A DNA stretch of 64,000 nt from SIG603 sp964370775 (lineage in GTDB: Bacteria; Bacillota; Clostridia; Oscillospirales; Acutalibacteraceae). Below the pieces are notes generated by a model. It searched no databases, was not told the DNA's origin, and was given only the letters and a program-made list of their open reading frames with translations. Below are positions 17,744 to 26,961 of the stretch, piece after piece. Every line of letters begins with the position of its first letter. Within the stretch, counting starts at the first letter, position 1. The translations under genes and the position numbers were made by a program. The stretch lies in the NCBI GenBank assembly GCA_964370775.1, contig CAYJKT010000002.1:1-64000 (forward strand). The letters are read 5' to 3'.

Positions 17744-18283
17744 ATGAGAGAAACATATAACATTAAAATAGCTGGAGTAAACAGAGATTTGCCGATTTGC
17801 CCAGTGAGCGACACACTAGACATAGCAGGTTTTGTTATGTTTGGTGATGTTGAGGTAACAGAGGCTAGTGCAAAAGCGTTGGTTGAAAAATGCCCAGAAC
17901 ATGATATAATTATTACAGCAGAGACAAAAGGTATTCCATTGGCTTTTGAGATGGCAAGAATTGGTTGCAGAGATTACGTTGTTGCTAGAAAAGGCATTAA
18001 AGCGTACATGACAAACTCTATTGAGGTAGAGGTTAAGTCTATTACAACAAGTCATGTTCAAAAACTGTATTTGTCTGAAGACGACTGTGCAAAGCTTAAA
18101 GGTAAAAGAATACTTATTGTTGACGATGTTATTAGCACAGGCGAAAGCTTGCTTGCAATTGAAAGCTTAATTAATCAAATTGGTGGAAATATTGTGGGTA
18201 AAGCGTGTGTTCTTGCTGAGGGCGACGCTGAAAACCGTGACGACATTGTTTACTTAGAGCCACTACCATTGTTTTTTAAATAA
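17744..18283 (+). CDS. Purine-type phosphoribosyltransferase (Apt/Xpt-like)
   Basis: A 179-residue type I phosphoribosyltransferase. The PRPP loop is KRILIVDDVISTGESL (residues ~116-131), and DIIITAETKGIPLAFEMAR supplies the first PRPP-contacting loop. The hood region at the N-terminus resembles adenine phosphoribosyltransferase, but the base-binding residues do not allow adenine to be told from xanthine. The name 'adenine phosphoribosyltransferase' would be a reasonable label. AGGAG precedes the ATG. Confidence 0.82.
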   Translation: MRETYNIKIAGVNRDLPICPVSDTLDIAGFVMFGDVEVTEASAKALVEKCPEHDIIITAETKGIPLAFEMARIGCRDYVVARKGIKAYMTNSIEVEVKSITTSHVQKLYLSEDDCAKLKGKRILIVDDVISTGESLLAIESLINQIGGNIVGKACVLAEGDAENRDDIVYLEPLPLFFK

Positions 18284-18307
18284 GACATAAACGAACGGAG
18301 AATTAAC

Positions 18308-20368
18308 ATGAACCGACCATTTGCCTATATTGGATTTTCATATCTTTTAGGGCTTTTGGTCGCTTTTTCGTTTTCTACATCATATTTATTAATACTTTCG
18401 GCTGTTTTATTGCTATCTTTAATACTGCTGTTTATTTTAAGAATTAAATTAGCACCCACAAAGTTAGCGATTTTCGGCTTTGTTTTGGGAATTTCCGTTG
18501 CAAATATTGCGTTTGCTATGACTGTAGAACCATATCAAAAATACATAAACAACACACATGAGATACATGGAGAGATAGACGACTTTTTGTATGAGAGCTA
18601 TGGCACATCACATTATAAAGTGGAAGTTATGGAGATTGACGGAGAGAAATTAGATAACACTTTTCACGTAAGTATGTCGTCATATTTTCCGATAGCTTGC
18701 GATATTGGCGACCATATTTTAGGCGAAGTTGAATTTACAGAGCTTAGAGAAAACACAGATACATTTTACTATTATTCAGCTTTTAGTGACGGCTATAGTT
18801 TGGAAGCCGATTTAGATATAGGGAATTATTACGTAATAGAAAATAACGAGCATGATTTATCTTATTACATAACAATGTTTAGAAAAAGCATAGAAGAAAA
18901 AATAAATGTGATATATTCAGAAGATACAGCTGATATAATTTCTGCATTAATCTTAGGAGATAGACATAGAATTGATGATGATATTTATGATATGTTTACG
19001 TATTCTGGCGCTAATCATATTCTTGTGGTATCTGGTATGCATTTGTCTATTATAATGGGGCTTTTCATGTTTGCGATTAACAAAATTGATATAAACAGAA
19101 AAGTAAAATATTTTACAGTAATTCCATTTTTACTTATGTATATTTTAATATCTGGCATGGGTTTAAGCGTTGTAAGAAGTGGAATTATGATGTTAATTTT
19201 GATAATATCATTAATACTTGGTGAAGAAGCAGATGCTATGAATTCACTAGGTTTTGCCGTCTTGATGATATGCTTAGTTAACCCGTTTTCATCGGCAGAC
19301 TTCGGTTTTCTGCTTTCAGTTTCAGCTACTGCTGGTATCGTGTTGTTATCAAATAAAATTAGTGAAAAGCTGAAAATAGATACAAAATATGTTATACTAA
19401 ACAGAGTGGTAAACTCGGTAACAGTGCTTGTGAGTGTATCGGTATCTGCGTTTCTGTTTGTAATGCCTATAATTTTGTATATGTACGGAAGCATAAATCC
19501 ACTAAGTATAATTACTGGTACGATTTTAGCATTACCAACTACTGCTCTACTAACCCTAGCGTTCATAAGCGTTATAATATCGTTCATTCCAGTGATAAAT
19601 GCACTGACAATACCGTTAACTATTGTGGTTAATTTATTGGTAGAACTAATGATTTTTGTAACAAACTTTATTGGTGAGATAGGTAAGCTTATTCCAGTGT
19701 TGCCAGAAAATAGAGAGCTAATATTATTTATCGGTATAATGCTGAGTGTAGGAGTTTTTCTGCTGTTTAAAACAAATAGAAAAACTAAAGTTATTTTTAC
19801 GATTTGTATGTGCATTATGATAATAAGCAGTTATGTTATAAGCTTTGTAAGCTTAAACACAACACCAAGAATTATAACAGTTGACGCAGGTGCTGGAAGT
19901 TTTGCTTTTATACCTAAAGGAGATAAAGCACTTGTGATAAGTGGCGAGGGTTACAGCACTTACGAAGTAAATAGTGCACTTAAAGAATACGGAATAGAGT
20001 ATGTTTATTCTGCGACAGATAACAGCGATGTTGTGAAAGAGCTAGAAGAAAACTATGACGTGATTTATATAGAAAATGGCTATGTATTTGAGGATATGTC
20101 AGTTAACATTATAGCTAAAAACGAGGTTGTGTTTATCGATTACGATGATATTAGAATAGCTGTAGACAACATAGGAATTAGGACAGAAATTAAAGATTGT
20201 GATATCTTGATAGCTGGAGTAAATAAGTCAGCTGTTAAAGCAGATACAAATATTATCAACATGGATAATTATGAGAAAATAGAACAAAGTGGAGCATATA
20301 TAAACACAAAAGACAGTATAATATGCGTGACACTTGATGAGAAAATGAGTATAAGGAGTGTGAAATAA
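18308..20368 (+). CDS. comEC: ComEC/Rec2 competence channel with degenerate C-terminal domain
   Basis: A 686-residue polytopic membrane protein. An N-terminal DUF4131-like part with three helices and a soluble OB-like loop (~70-170) is followed by the Competence domain (ALILGDRHRIDD, then YSGANHILVVSGMHLSIIMGL) with about eight more helices up to ~515. The C-terminal ~160 residues sit where the metallo-beta-lactamase nuclease-like domain should be. They start IITVDAGAGSFAFIP but lack the HxHxDH zinc motif; the matching place reads YSATDNSD. DNA import across the membrane is the family role. Whether competence functions here is unknown. The stop overlaps the holA ATG. Confidence 0.9.
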   Translation: MNRPFAYIGFSYLLGLLVAFSFSTSYLLILSAVLLLSLILLFILRIKLAPTKLAIFGFVLGISVANIAFAMTVEPYQKYINNTHEIHGEIDDFLYESYGTSHYKVEVMEIDGEKLDNTFHVSMSSYFPIACDIGDHILGEVEFTELRENTDTFYYYSAFSDGYSLEADLDIGNYYVIENNEHDLSYYITMFRKSIEEKINVIYSEDTADIISALILGDRHRIDDDIYDMFTYSGANHILVVSGMHLSIIMGLFMFAINKIDINRKVKYFTVIPFLLMYILISGMGLSVVRSGIMMLILIISLILGEEADAMNSLGFAVLMICLVNPFSSADFGFLLSVSATAGIVLLSNKISEKLKIDTKYVILNRVVNSVTVLVSVSVSAFLFVMPIILYMYGSINPLSIITGTILALPTTALLTLAFISVIISFIPVINALTIPLTIVVNLLVELMIFVTNFIGEIGKLIPVLPENRELILFIGIMLSVGVFLLFKTNRKTKVIFTICMCIMIISSYVISFVSLNTTPRIITVDAGAGSFAFIPKGDKALVISGEGYSTYEVNSALKEYGIEYVYSATDNSDVVKELEENYDVIYIENGYVFEDMSVNIIAKNEVVFIDYDDIRIAVDNIGIRTEIKDCDILIAGVNKSAVKADTNIINMDNYEKIEQSGAYINTKDSIICVTLDEKMSIRSVK

Positions 20369-21417
20369 TGCCGAAATTAATGGGCATGGATTTTGTAAGT
20401 CACTTAAAACAAAAACAGTTAAGCAATGTATATTTTTTATATGGTACAGAAAAATACATGCTGAAATTAAATCAAAAAAAGTTAGAGAAAATAGTTCCCA
20501 CTGGTATGGGTGGTGACTTTAATATAAGCGAATTTAGCACCGACACAGCAGTTGATGATATTGCAGATAGTGCTTTAGCACTGCCTTTTATGGCAGAGAG
20601 CAAACTGGTTGTTGTGAAAGATTTTAACATAGATAGCAAAAATCAAACAGAGATTAGCAAGCTTGAAGAACTGATTAAAGACCCTAGCGAGAGCACAGTT
20701 TTGGTTTTTACTTATCCTACTTTAAACATAGATATAAAAAAATCTGCAAAATGGCGTAACCTATTAAAACTTATGGAAAAACATGCTATGACCGTGAATT
20801 TCGATACTCTTACATCGCAACAGCTAGTATCTTTTGTGATGAGAGAGAGCGAAAAAGGTGGTAGCCAGATAAGTAAATATAATGCTGATAAAATTGTGCA
20901 GTACGTAGGTACGGACATGAACAGCTTAAAAAATGAGGTTCACAAGCTGTGTTCTTACGCAAATGGTAACGAGATTAGCACGGATAATATTGAAAACTTG
21001 GTGGTAAAAAACCTAGAGACCACAGTGTTTATCTTGATAAAAGCTATTGTGAAATCGGACTATGCGACTGCGTATAATCTTTTAAACACCTTGTTTATAG
21101 CAGGAGAAGAACCAGTGAACATTCTTGCAAGAATTTCAGATACATTTGTTGATTTATACCGTGTGAGAGCTGCGTTGCAATCTGGCAAAAATGCACTTGC
21201 GCCGTCAAAATATGGCGATTACAAAGGCAGAGAATTTAGGCTTACTAATGCAGAAAGAGACCTTAGAGTGTATTCAACAGAAAAATTAAGAGAGTGTCTT
21301 GAAGTGCTGAAAGAAAGCGATTTATTGCTTAAATCTTCAAAAATTCAAAATAAAATTGTGTTAGAAGAACTGATTGCAAAGTTACTCATGGTAACAAAAG
21401 GAGAAAGCAGAAAGTGA
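20368..21417 (+). CDS. holA: DNA polymerase III delta subunit
   Basis: A 349-residue clamp-loader delta subunit that opens the beta clamp. VYFLYGTEKYMLK at residues ~21-33 and the AAA+-like domain without a functional P-loop, FNISEFSTD, ALPFMAESKLVVVKDF, and a C-terminal collar domain (VNILARISDTFVDLYRVR) fit the family. It follows comEC directly, as in many Bacillota. The ATG at 20368 shares its A with the comEC stop. AAGGAG is upstream. Confidence 0.92.
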   Translation: MPKLMGMDFVSHLKQKQLSNVYFLYGTEKYMLKLNQKKLEKIVPTGMGGDFNISEFSTDTAVDDIADSALALPFMAESKLVVVKDFNIDSKNQTEISKLEELIKDPSESTVLVFTYPTLNIDIKKSAKWRNLLKLMEKHAMTVNFDTLTSQQLVSFVMRESEKGGSQISKYNADKIVQYVGTDMNSLKNEVHKLCSYANGNEISTDNIENLVVKNLETTVFILIKAIVKSDYATAYNLLNTLFIAGEEPVNILARISDTFVDLYRVRAALQSGKNALAPSKYGDYKGREFRLTNAERDLRVYSTEKLRECLEVLKESDLLLKSSKIQNKIVLEELIAKLLMVTKGESRK

Positions 21418-21980
21418 TTAAGATTAAAGAAGCGATTATTGTTGAGGGAAGATACGATAAAAACAAGCTTAGTTCACTTGTGGACACAGTGATTATAGAG
21501 ACTAACGGTTTTGCAGTATTTAAAGATAAGTCAAAAATGAACTATATTAAAAAAATTGCTAACGAAAGAGGTATAATTATCTTAACCGATAGCGACAACA
21601 GTGGCTATATGATACGTAATCACATAAAGTCTTTTGTTCCACTTTCCAAAATTAAGCAAGCGTTTGTGAAGCCTGTTATGGGTAAGGAGAAGAGGAAATC
21701 TGCTCCGTCAGCTCAGGGGATTTTAGGTGTTGAGGGCATGGATAGCGAAAGTATTATAAACGCAATTCAGTCAGCTAACCCAGTTTTGATGGAGAAATCA
21801 GAGATTAAGTTTACTGTAGCAGATTTATTTGAGCTAGGGCTTACTGGTGGCGAGGGTAGCCGAGAAAAAAGAATAGAGCTTTTAAAAGCTCTTGATTTAC
21901 CGGAGCAACTCAACACAAAAGATTTGTTAAAATATATGAATAGTAACTACGAAAAAGTGGCAGAGATATTAGCCTTATGA
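21414..21980 (+). CDS. rnmV: Ribonuclease M5 (Toprim protein)
   Basis: A 188-residue Toprim-domain RNase that matures the 5S rRNA ends. Catalytic Glu in AIIVEGRYDKNKL and the DxD motif in IILTDSDNSGYMIRNHI are present, followed by VKPVMGKEKRKSAPSAQGILGVEGM, the M5 pattern. It starts at GTG within GTGA overlapping the holA stop, with AAAGGAG upstream. The alternative, a generic DUF4093 Toprim protein, is the same family in practice. Confidence 0.88.
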   Translation: MIKIKEAIIVEGRYDKNKLSSLVDTVIIETNGFAVFKDKSKMNYIKKIANERGIIILTDSDNSGYMIRNHIKSFVPLSKIKQAFVKPVMGKEKRKSAPSAQGILGVEGMDSESIINAIQSANPVLMEKSEIKFTVADLFELGLTGGEGSREKRIELLKALDLPEQLNTKDLLKYMNSNYEKVAEILAL

Positions 21981-21983
21981 AAG

Positions 21984-22012
21984 TTGCAAAATGAAAAGTT
22001 ATGTGATATAAT
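21984..22012 (+). promoter_or_regulatory. Promoter of proA-proB
   Basis: TTGCAA (21984-21989), a 17-nt spacer and an extended TGATATAAT (TATAAT 22007-22012), 27 nt before the proA ATG and just after the rnmV stop. Confidence 0.75.
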
Positions 22013-22038
22013 TTATAGAAAATATAGGGGGTATTTAT

Positions 22039-23280
22039 ATGGCAGATACATTAATTACCATAGCAAAAGCGTTGAAAAATGCGTCAAAACAATTGAGAGT
22101 AGCTAGCACAAACGATAAAAACCAAGCCTTATTACTTATAAAAAAATCTATTTTAGAAAATATAGATAATATACTAGACGAAAACCAAAAAGATGTAGTC
22201 ATAGCAAGGAATAACGGAACAAGTGAAGCTATGATAGACAGACTTATGTTAACGGAAGATAGAATACGTGCTATTGCAGAGAGCATAGACACTGTGATTG
22301 GTTTGGACGACCCAGTGGGTATAGTTAAATCTGGCAAAACCATGCCAAATGGTATGCAAATTTGCGAGAAAACTGTGCCGATAGGTGTTATGGCTATCAT
22401 CTATGAATCACGTCCTAACGTAACAGTTGACGCAGCAGTGCTTGCGTTAAAAAGCTCTAATGCTATGCTTTTAAGAGGAAGTAGCAGTGCGATTAATTCT
22501 AACAAAGCGATAGTAAAAGCTATCAAAAACGGACTTGAAAAGTCTAACATACCAAAAGACAGTATTATGCTTTTTGAGGACACAGACAGAAGTGCTGTTA
22601 AGGATTTGCTAAGACTAAATGATTACATAGATTTAGTAATACCTAGGGGAGGAAGTTCTCTAATAAACTTTGTGGTTCAAAACGCAACTGTTCCAACTAT
22701 AGAAACTGGTGTTGGTAACTGCCATATATATGTAGACGAAAACGCAGATATAGATATAGCTTTAAGCATTTTAGAAAACGGAAAAATGAGCAGACCATCA
22801 GTTTGTAACGCTCTTGAAACATTGTTAGTACATAAAAATGTAGCAGAGAAGTTTTTGAAACAAGCGTATGAAAAACTAGGCGAAAGACTAAAATTTTATG
22901 GCTGTGACGAAACTGCAAAATACATAAAATGCGAAGAAGCGACAGAAGAACACTACAGCGTAGAGTTTTTAGACTATGAGATTGCTGTAAAAGTTGTAGA
23001 AAATATCGACATGGCGATAGAGCATATCGACAAATATTCGTCATCGCACTCAGAATGTATAATCACAAATAATCTTGAAAACGCAAACAAATTTACAGCG
23101 CATGTTGACTCAGCTTGCGTGTATGTGAATAGCTCAACAAGATTTACAGACGGTGGAGAGTTTGGCTTTGGGTGTGAAATGGGAATTAGCACACAAAAAC
23201 TACATGTTAGAGGCCCTGTAGGCTTACAACATTTGGTGTCAAACAAGTATATTATAATGGGGAATGGACAAATAAGATAA
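22039..23280 (+). CDS. proA: Glutamate-5-semialdehyde dehydrogenase (gamma-glutamyl phosphate reductase)
   Basis: A 413-residue ALDH-fold NADPH enzyme of proline synthesis. KTVPIGVMAIIYESRPNVTVDAA, the P-loop-like LRGSSSAINSN, IPRGGSSLINFV and the catalytic Cys in RPSVCNALETLLVH are clear. Length is normal. AGGGGG precedes the ATG. The order proA then proB is the reverse of the common proBA arrangement. Confidence 0.97.
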   Translation: MADTLITIAKALKNASKQLRVASTNDKNQALLLIKKSILENIDNILDENQKDVVIARNNGTSEAMIDRLMLTEDRIRAIAESIDTVIGLDDPVGIVKSGKTMPNGMQICEKTVPIGVMAIIYESRPNVTVDAAVLALKSSNAMLLRGSSSAINSNKAIVKAIKNGLEKSNIPKDSIMLFEDTDRSAVKDLLRLNDYIDLVIPRGGSSLINFVVQNATVPTIETGVGNCHIYVDENADIDIALSILENGKMSRPSVCNALETLLVHKNVAEKFLKQAYEKLGERLKFYGCDETAKYIKCEEATEEHYSVEFLDYEIAVKVVENIDMAIEHIDKYSSSHSECIITNNLENANKFTAHVDSACVYVNSSTRFTDGGEFGFGCEMGISTQKLHVRGPVGLQHLVSNKYIIMGNGQIR

Positions 23281-24059
23281 TGATAGATAAATTTAGAAAA
23301 ATTGTTATAAAAATCGGTAGCAATACTTTGTCAGATGAAAACGGACAAATAAATAATGAGTTTATAGAAAATCTTTGCGAAAACGTAGCAGAACTTATGG
23401 CAAAAGGAAAAGAAGTTGTTATTGTGTCGTCTGGCGCAAAAATTGCTGGAATTTCTACCATTAACAAATGGTCAAGAAAAGAAGACATGAACTATAAACA
23501 AGCTTTGTGTGCGATAGGTCAAGTTAAGCTCTTAGGCTCTTACACAGAACATTTTGAGAAACATGACATTAAAATTGGGCAAATTCTGCTTACTAGAGAC
23601 GATTTTGCAAATGATACTAGAGTGTTAAACATTAGAAACACACTCTTTACATTGCTTGATGAAAACGTGGTGCCTATTATTAACGAGAACGACACTGTAT
23701 GTGTAGAAGAACTTAAAATTGGAGATAATGATACGCTAGGAGCACTGACAGCTAAAATTTGGAACGCAGATGTATTGGTGATTTTAAGCGACATTGACGG
23801 ATTGTACAACAAAAATCCTAAAGATAATCCAGACGCAGTTCTTTTAAATGAAGTGCATGATGTTGATGAAGTGATAAATAAAATTGAGATAGGGGAAACT
23901 AACAGTTTTGGAACAGGTGGAATAAAAACAAAACTAGACGCTGCTAAAATTTGTAATCAGTACGACATACCGATGATTTTAGCTAATGGAAAAGCGAAAG
24001 ATGTTATAAAAAAAGTATATGAAGACACTATACCGTACACAGTTTTTTTACCTAAGTAA
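23280..24059 (+). CDS. proB: Glutamate 5-kinase without PUA domain
   Basis: A 259-residue amino-acid kinase that phosphorylates glutamate in the first step of proline synthesis. IVIKIGSNTL at the N-terminus, VSSGAKIAGI, INENDTVCVEELKIGDNDTLGALTA and LSDIDGLYNKNPK are typical. The protein ends after the kinase domain. The ~100-residue C-terminal PUA domain of many homologues is absent, and the following DNA does not encode it. The ATG shares its A with the proA stop. Confidence 0.95.
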   Translation: MIDKFRKIVIKIGSNTLSDENGQINNEFIENLCENVAELMAKGKEVVIVSSGAKIAGISTINKWSRKEDMNYKQALCAIGQVKLLGSYTEHFEKHDIKIGQILLTRDDFANDTRVLNIRNTLFTLLDENVVPIINENDTVCVEELKIGDNDTLGALTAKIWNADVLVILSDIDGLYNKNPKDNPDAVLLNEVHDVDEVINKIEIGETNSFGTGGIKTKLDAAKICNQYDIPMILANGKAKDVIKKVYEDTIPYTVFLPK

Positions 24060-24077
24060 AAAGAAATGGAGCATATT

Positions 24078-24722
24078 ATGTTAAAAATGGTAGCATTTGA
24101 CCTAGACGGCACAATAGCAGACACAATTCCAGCAACAGTTAAAGCATTTGTTGGCGCAGTGTCTCCGTATGTTGGACACAAACTTACTAGAGAAGAAGTT
24201 GAGAAAACATTCGGCTTAAACGAACTTGGAATGATAAAACAATTAATAACAGAAAACCATGATAAAGCACTTGAGGATTACCATAAACTTTTTGATGAAT
24301 ACATAAGTGGTAGCCTAAAAACTTATGACGGAATTATTGATGTAATTAACTTTTTAAATGACAATGACATCAAAGTAGCGTTGTTAACAGGTAGAGGCAC
24401 ACCAGCGTGTATGATGATTTTAGATGAACTTAACATCAAAAAACTGTTCTGCGATATTGAAACTGGCAGACCAGACAAGCCTTTTAAAACAGAGATCATG
24501 CTTGAATTAATGGCAAAATATAAAGTGAATTCAGATGAATTTATCTATGTGGGCGATGCACTTTCTGATGTTGATTCTGCTAACAAAGCTGGTTCAGTTT
24601 GTTTATCTGCTTGCTGGGGTAATAATCAAGAAGAAGCAGAACACGAGAAAATCAACAAAGAATATGTGATGAAAAAAACAGAAGAGTTAATGGATTTTTT
24701 TGTTAAAGAAATTGGCGCATAG
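24078..24722 (+). CDS. HAD-superfamily phosphatase (PpaX/Gph-like)
   Basis: About 214 residues with HAD motifs FDLDGTIADT (I), LLTGRG (II), Lys in RPDKPFK (III) and VGDALSDVDSANKAG (IV), plus a helical cap. Pyrophosphatase PpaX or phosphoglycolate phosphatase are the nearest named functions; the substrate is not certain. I chose the ATG at 24078, with GGAG 7 nt before it, rather than the ATG at 24066, which overlaps that ribosome site. It may be co-transcribed with proAB. Confidence 0.85.
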   Translation: MLKMVAFDLDGTIADTIPATVKAFVGAVSPYVGHKLTREEVEKTFGLNELGMIKQLITENHDKALEDYHKLFDEYISGSLKTYDGIIDVINFLNDNDIKVALLTGRGTPACMMILDELNIKKLFCDIETGRPDKPFKTEIMLELMAKYKVNSDEFIYVGDALSDVDSANKAGSVCLSACWGNNQEEAEHEKINKEYVMKKTEELMDFFVKEIGA

Positions 24723-24743
24723 TAGATAGAATTAATAATATTT

Positions 24744-24787
24744 AAAACCTCTATACCATAACAATTTTGTTGTAGTATAGAGGTTTT
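24744..24787. terminator. Bidirectional intrinsic terminator
   Basis: A 13-bp stem AAAACCTCTATAC/GTATAGAGGTTTT with further internal pairing (ACAA/TTGT). Its A/T ends allow it to act in both directions. It lies between the convergent HAD gene and the siderophore-uptake operon. Confidence 0.82.
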
Positions 24788-24818
24788 ATGTGTGTACATA
24801 TATAAATTGATTATTATA

Positions 24819-25913
24819 TTACTCGATAGTAACAGATTCTGGTAGAACTTGTTTATCTTCTGTTATGAAGTATACAAGGTCATTTAATCTACAAGTATTA
24901 GCTAGGTAACCATTTAAGTGGTTCCATGCAGATTGAGTAGTCTCATAAATTCTTCCGTTTTGAACTGCACTAATATTTTCCCAAATAGGAGTGCCGACTA
25001 AGGCATTATAGTTCTCAACACTTTGGTTGTGAATTAAAATATAATCTGGGTTAAATTCAACGATTGTCTCAACAGGGAAAGAACCGTCTTCGTTTGATAC
25101 GCTGGTTGAAGCAAAGCTACTATCAAGACCCTCTGGTACTAAAAATCCGATATCTGCATAAACACTTGCTTGGTCTTCTGGCATTCTGATTTTAAAACCT
25201 TTTTCGTTTAGTTGAACTACTAATGCAGTTTTACCTTCGATTTCATCAGCTACTGTAGCACGGCTTGTTTCAACCAATGTATCGTAATCTGCTAGCATTT
25301 GCTCTGCTTTTTCGGTTTCACCAACAAACTCTCCTATGAACTTAAATTCTTCTTTCCAAGTAGCAGAATCCTCAGGTACGTCTGTTATTGTTGGGAAAAC
25401 ATAAGTAGGAGCAATAGCTTCATATTTACCTAGCTCTTTTTCCGCACTCTCAGTAACTATGATAAAATCAGGTGCGTAAGAGATAAGCTCTTCCATAAAA
25501 GTGTCGTTTTTTGAGCTTACATGAGTTATTTGATTTAGGTCAAAATCTCCGAAAGCACGTTGGAAATAATGATAGTATCTTGAGTCAGCAACCTCAGCTG
25601 TGCTACCATAAGTTGGTGCATAACCTAGTGCTGTAAAGCTATCTACTAATGAGAAATCCATAACAACAAAGTTATCAAACTCTGTTGGAAGTTCCATCTC
25701 TCCGTTATAGAAAGTCATTGTATTTGCACTTGTAGCTTCTCCACTGCTTTCTTCAGTACTTTCTCCTGCACTCTCCTCTGATACGTCTGTCTCAGAAGAA
25801 GTAGTAGCTGATGACTCAGTTGCAGAACTTTCTGTCTCAGCTGGTTGTGTGCAAGCTGCAAATGCACTTAACATAAGCATTGACGCTAGTGCTAGTGAAA
25901 TAAATCTTTTCAT
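24819..25913 (-). CDS. Iron-siderophore ABC transporter, substrate-binding lipoprotein
   Basis: A 364-residue class III binding lipoprotein. The signal peptide ends in lipobox FAAC (Cys21), followed by a ~35-residue Ser/Glu/Thr linker. The Peripla_BP_2 fold shows MEELISYAPDFIIVTE, a long helix, GKTALVVQLNEKGFKIRM and FNPDYILIHNQS. It resembles YclQ/CeuA-type siderophore receptors. It is the last gene of the operon (ATPase, two permeases, binding protein) that begins with a regulatory palindrome at 28808. The ligand cannot be told. Confidence 0.9.
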   Translation of the reverse strand: MKRFISLALASMLMLSAFAACTQPAETESSATESSATTSSETDVSEESAGESTEESSGEATSANTMTFYNGEMELPTEFDNFVVMDFSLVDSFTALGYAPTYGSTAEVADSRYYHYFQRAFGDFDLNQITHVSSKNDTFMEELISYAPDFIIVTESAEKELGKYEAIAPTYVFPTITDVPEDSATWKEEFKFIGEFVGETEKAEQMLADYDTLVETSRATVADEIEGKTALVVQLNEKGFKIRMPEDQASVYADIGFLVPEGLDSSFASTSVSNEDGSFPVETIVEFNPDYILIHNQSVENYNALVGTPIWENISAVQNGRIYETTQSAWNHLNGYLANTCRLNDLVYFITEDKQVLPESVTIE

Positions 25914-25953
25914 TTTTAAATCTCCTTTAAAATATGTGTTGTTTAAATATATA

Positions 25954-26961
25954 TTATCTGTCCTCTGCGAACAGCAAATATAACAAATATGGTGCGCCTA
26001 AAAGCGAAATAAGTGTACCGATAGGTACGTTTGCATCATAGATAGAAAGTACTCTTACAAATACGTCTGCAAGCAAAACTATCACAATGCCGAGCATTAC
26101 TGCTAGTGGTAAAAACAGTTTGTAGTTAGAGCCTACAATTCTTTTTGCAATATGAGGTGCTATCATTCCAATAAATCCTATACCACCTGCAACGTAAGCA
26201 GAAATTGATGATAACAATACAGTTACATATAATAATTTTCTGCGTTCTTTTGCAAGGTCTAAACCTAAACCTATTGCCATTTCTTCATTTAAGTTAAGTA
26301 TGTTTAAATGAAAAGCTTTATAAACTACATATATAAGTAGTGGTATTGTTACTGCAAATGCTATAAGTATCATATCCCATGTTGCATAGCTAAGGCTACC
26401 AGCCATTACAAGACTACGGTAAGTGTATGCTTCTGAGCTTAATCGCATTGACAAAATCAATGAAACAGCGCCTATACATGAGTTAATAGCTATACCGTTG
26501 AGTATCAATTTAACAGGAGATAGATTAAACCTAAGTGCAAGTGCATATACGATTGTGAATGCTGCCAAGCCTCCAAGCACTGCTGCTATCGGTAATGGTA
26601 AAACCATGCCCAAACCTTTATCGCTTAAATAAATAACTATTAAAGTTGCAAGGCTAGAACCAGATGTTACACCTATCATGCTAGGTGTTGCCAGTGGATT
26701 TCGTGTTACACCTTGCATAACTGCACCAGCTATTGCAAGGCACATTCCAACAACAATTGCTACAGCTGTTTTAGGCAGTCTAAATTGAAATAAAACTGTT
26801 GCTTCTTGCTCTGTTCCTTGAAGAAACAAGGTTTGCAAAATTCTATCAACAGGAATTGCTATATAGCCTATGTTCATGCTTAGATAAGATAGAATTATCA
26901 TTGCTATTATCAAAAAAGGTAATAAAAAATTAAACCTTTGCTTGTTTGTTAATTTGTTCAT
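25954..26961 (-). CDS. FecCD-type siderophore permease
   Basis: A 335-residue permease with about nine or ten helices. FRLPKTAVAIVVGMCLAIAGAVMQGVTRNPLATPSMIGVTSG is the family signature near residues 58-100. GGIGFIGMIAPHIAKRIVG near 260-278 is the coupling-helix region that meets the ATPase. The ATG overlaps the upstream permease stop (TAATG). It forms a heterodimer with the product of the neighbouring gene. Confidence 0.93.
   Translation of the reverse strand: MNKLTNKQRFNFLLPFLIIAMIILSYLSMNIGYIAIPVDRILQTLFLQGTEQEATVLFQFRLPKTAVAIVVGMCLAIAGAVMQGVTRNPLATPSMIGVTSGSSLATLIVIYLSDKGLGMVLPLPIAAVLGGLAAFTIVYALALRFNLSPVKLILNGIAINSCIGAVSLILSMRLSSEAYTYRSLVMAGSLSYATWDMILIAFAVTIPLLIYVVYKAFHLNILNLNEEMAIGLGLDLAKERRKLLYVTVLLSSISAYVAGGIGFIGMIAPHIAKRIVGSNYKLFLPLAVMLGIVIVLLADVFVRVLSIYDANVPIGTLISLLGAPYLLYLLFAEDR

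Noticed and set aside
19015..19815. Minus-strand frame of 266 codons
   Set aside because: It is a mirror of the ComEC membrane helices. It shows no motif and no start signal.
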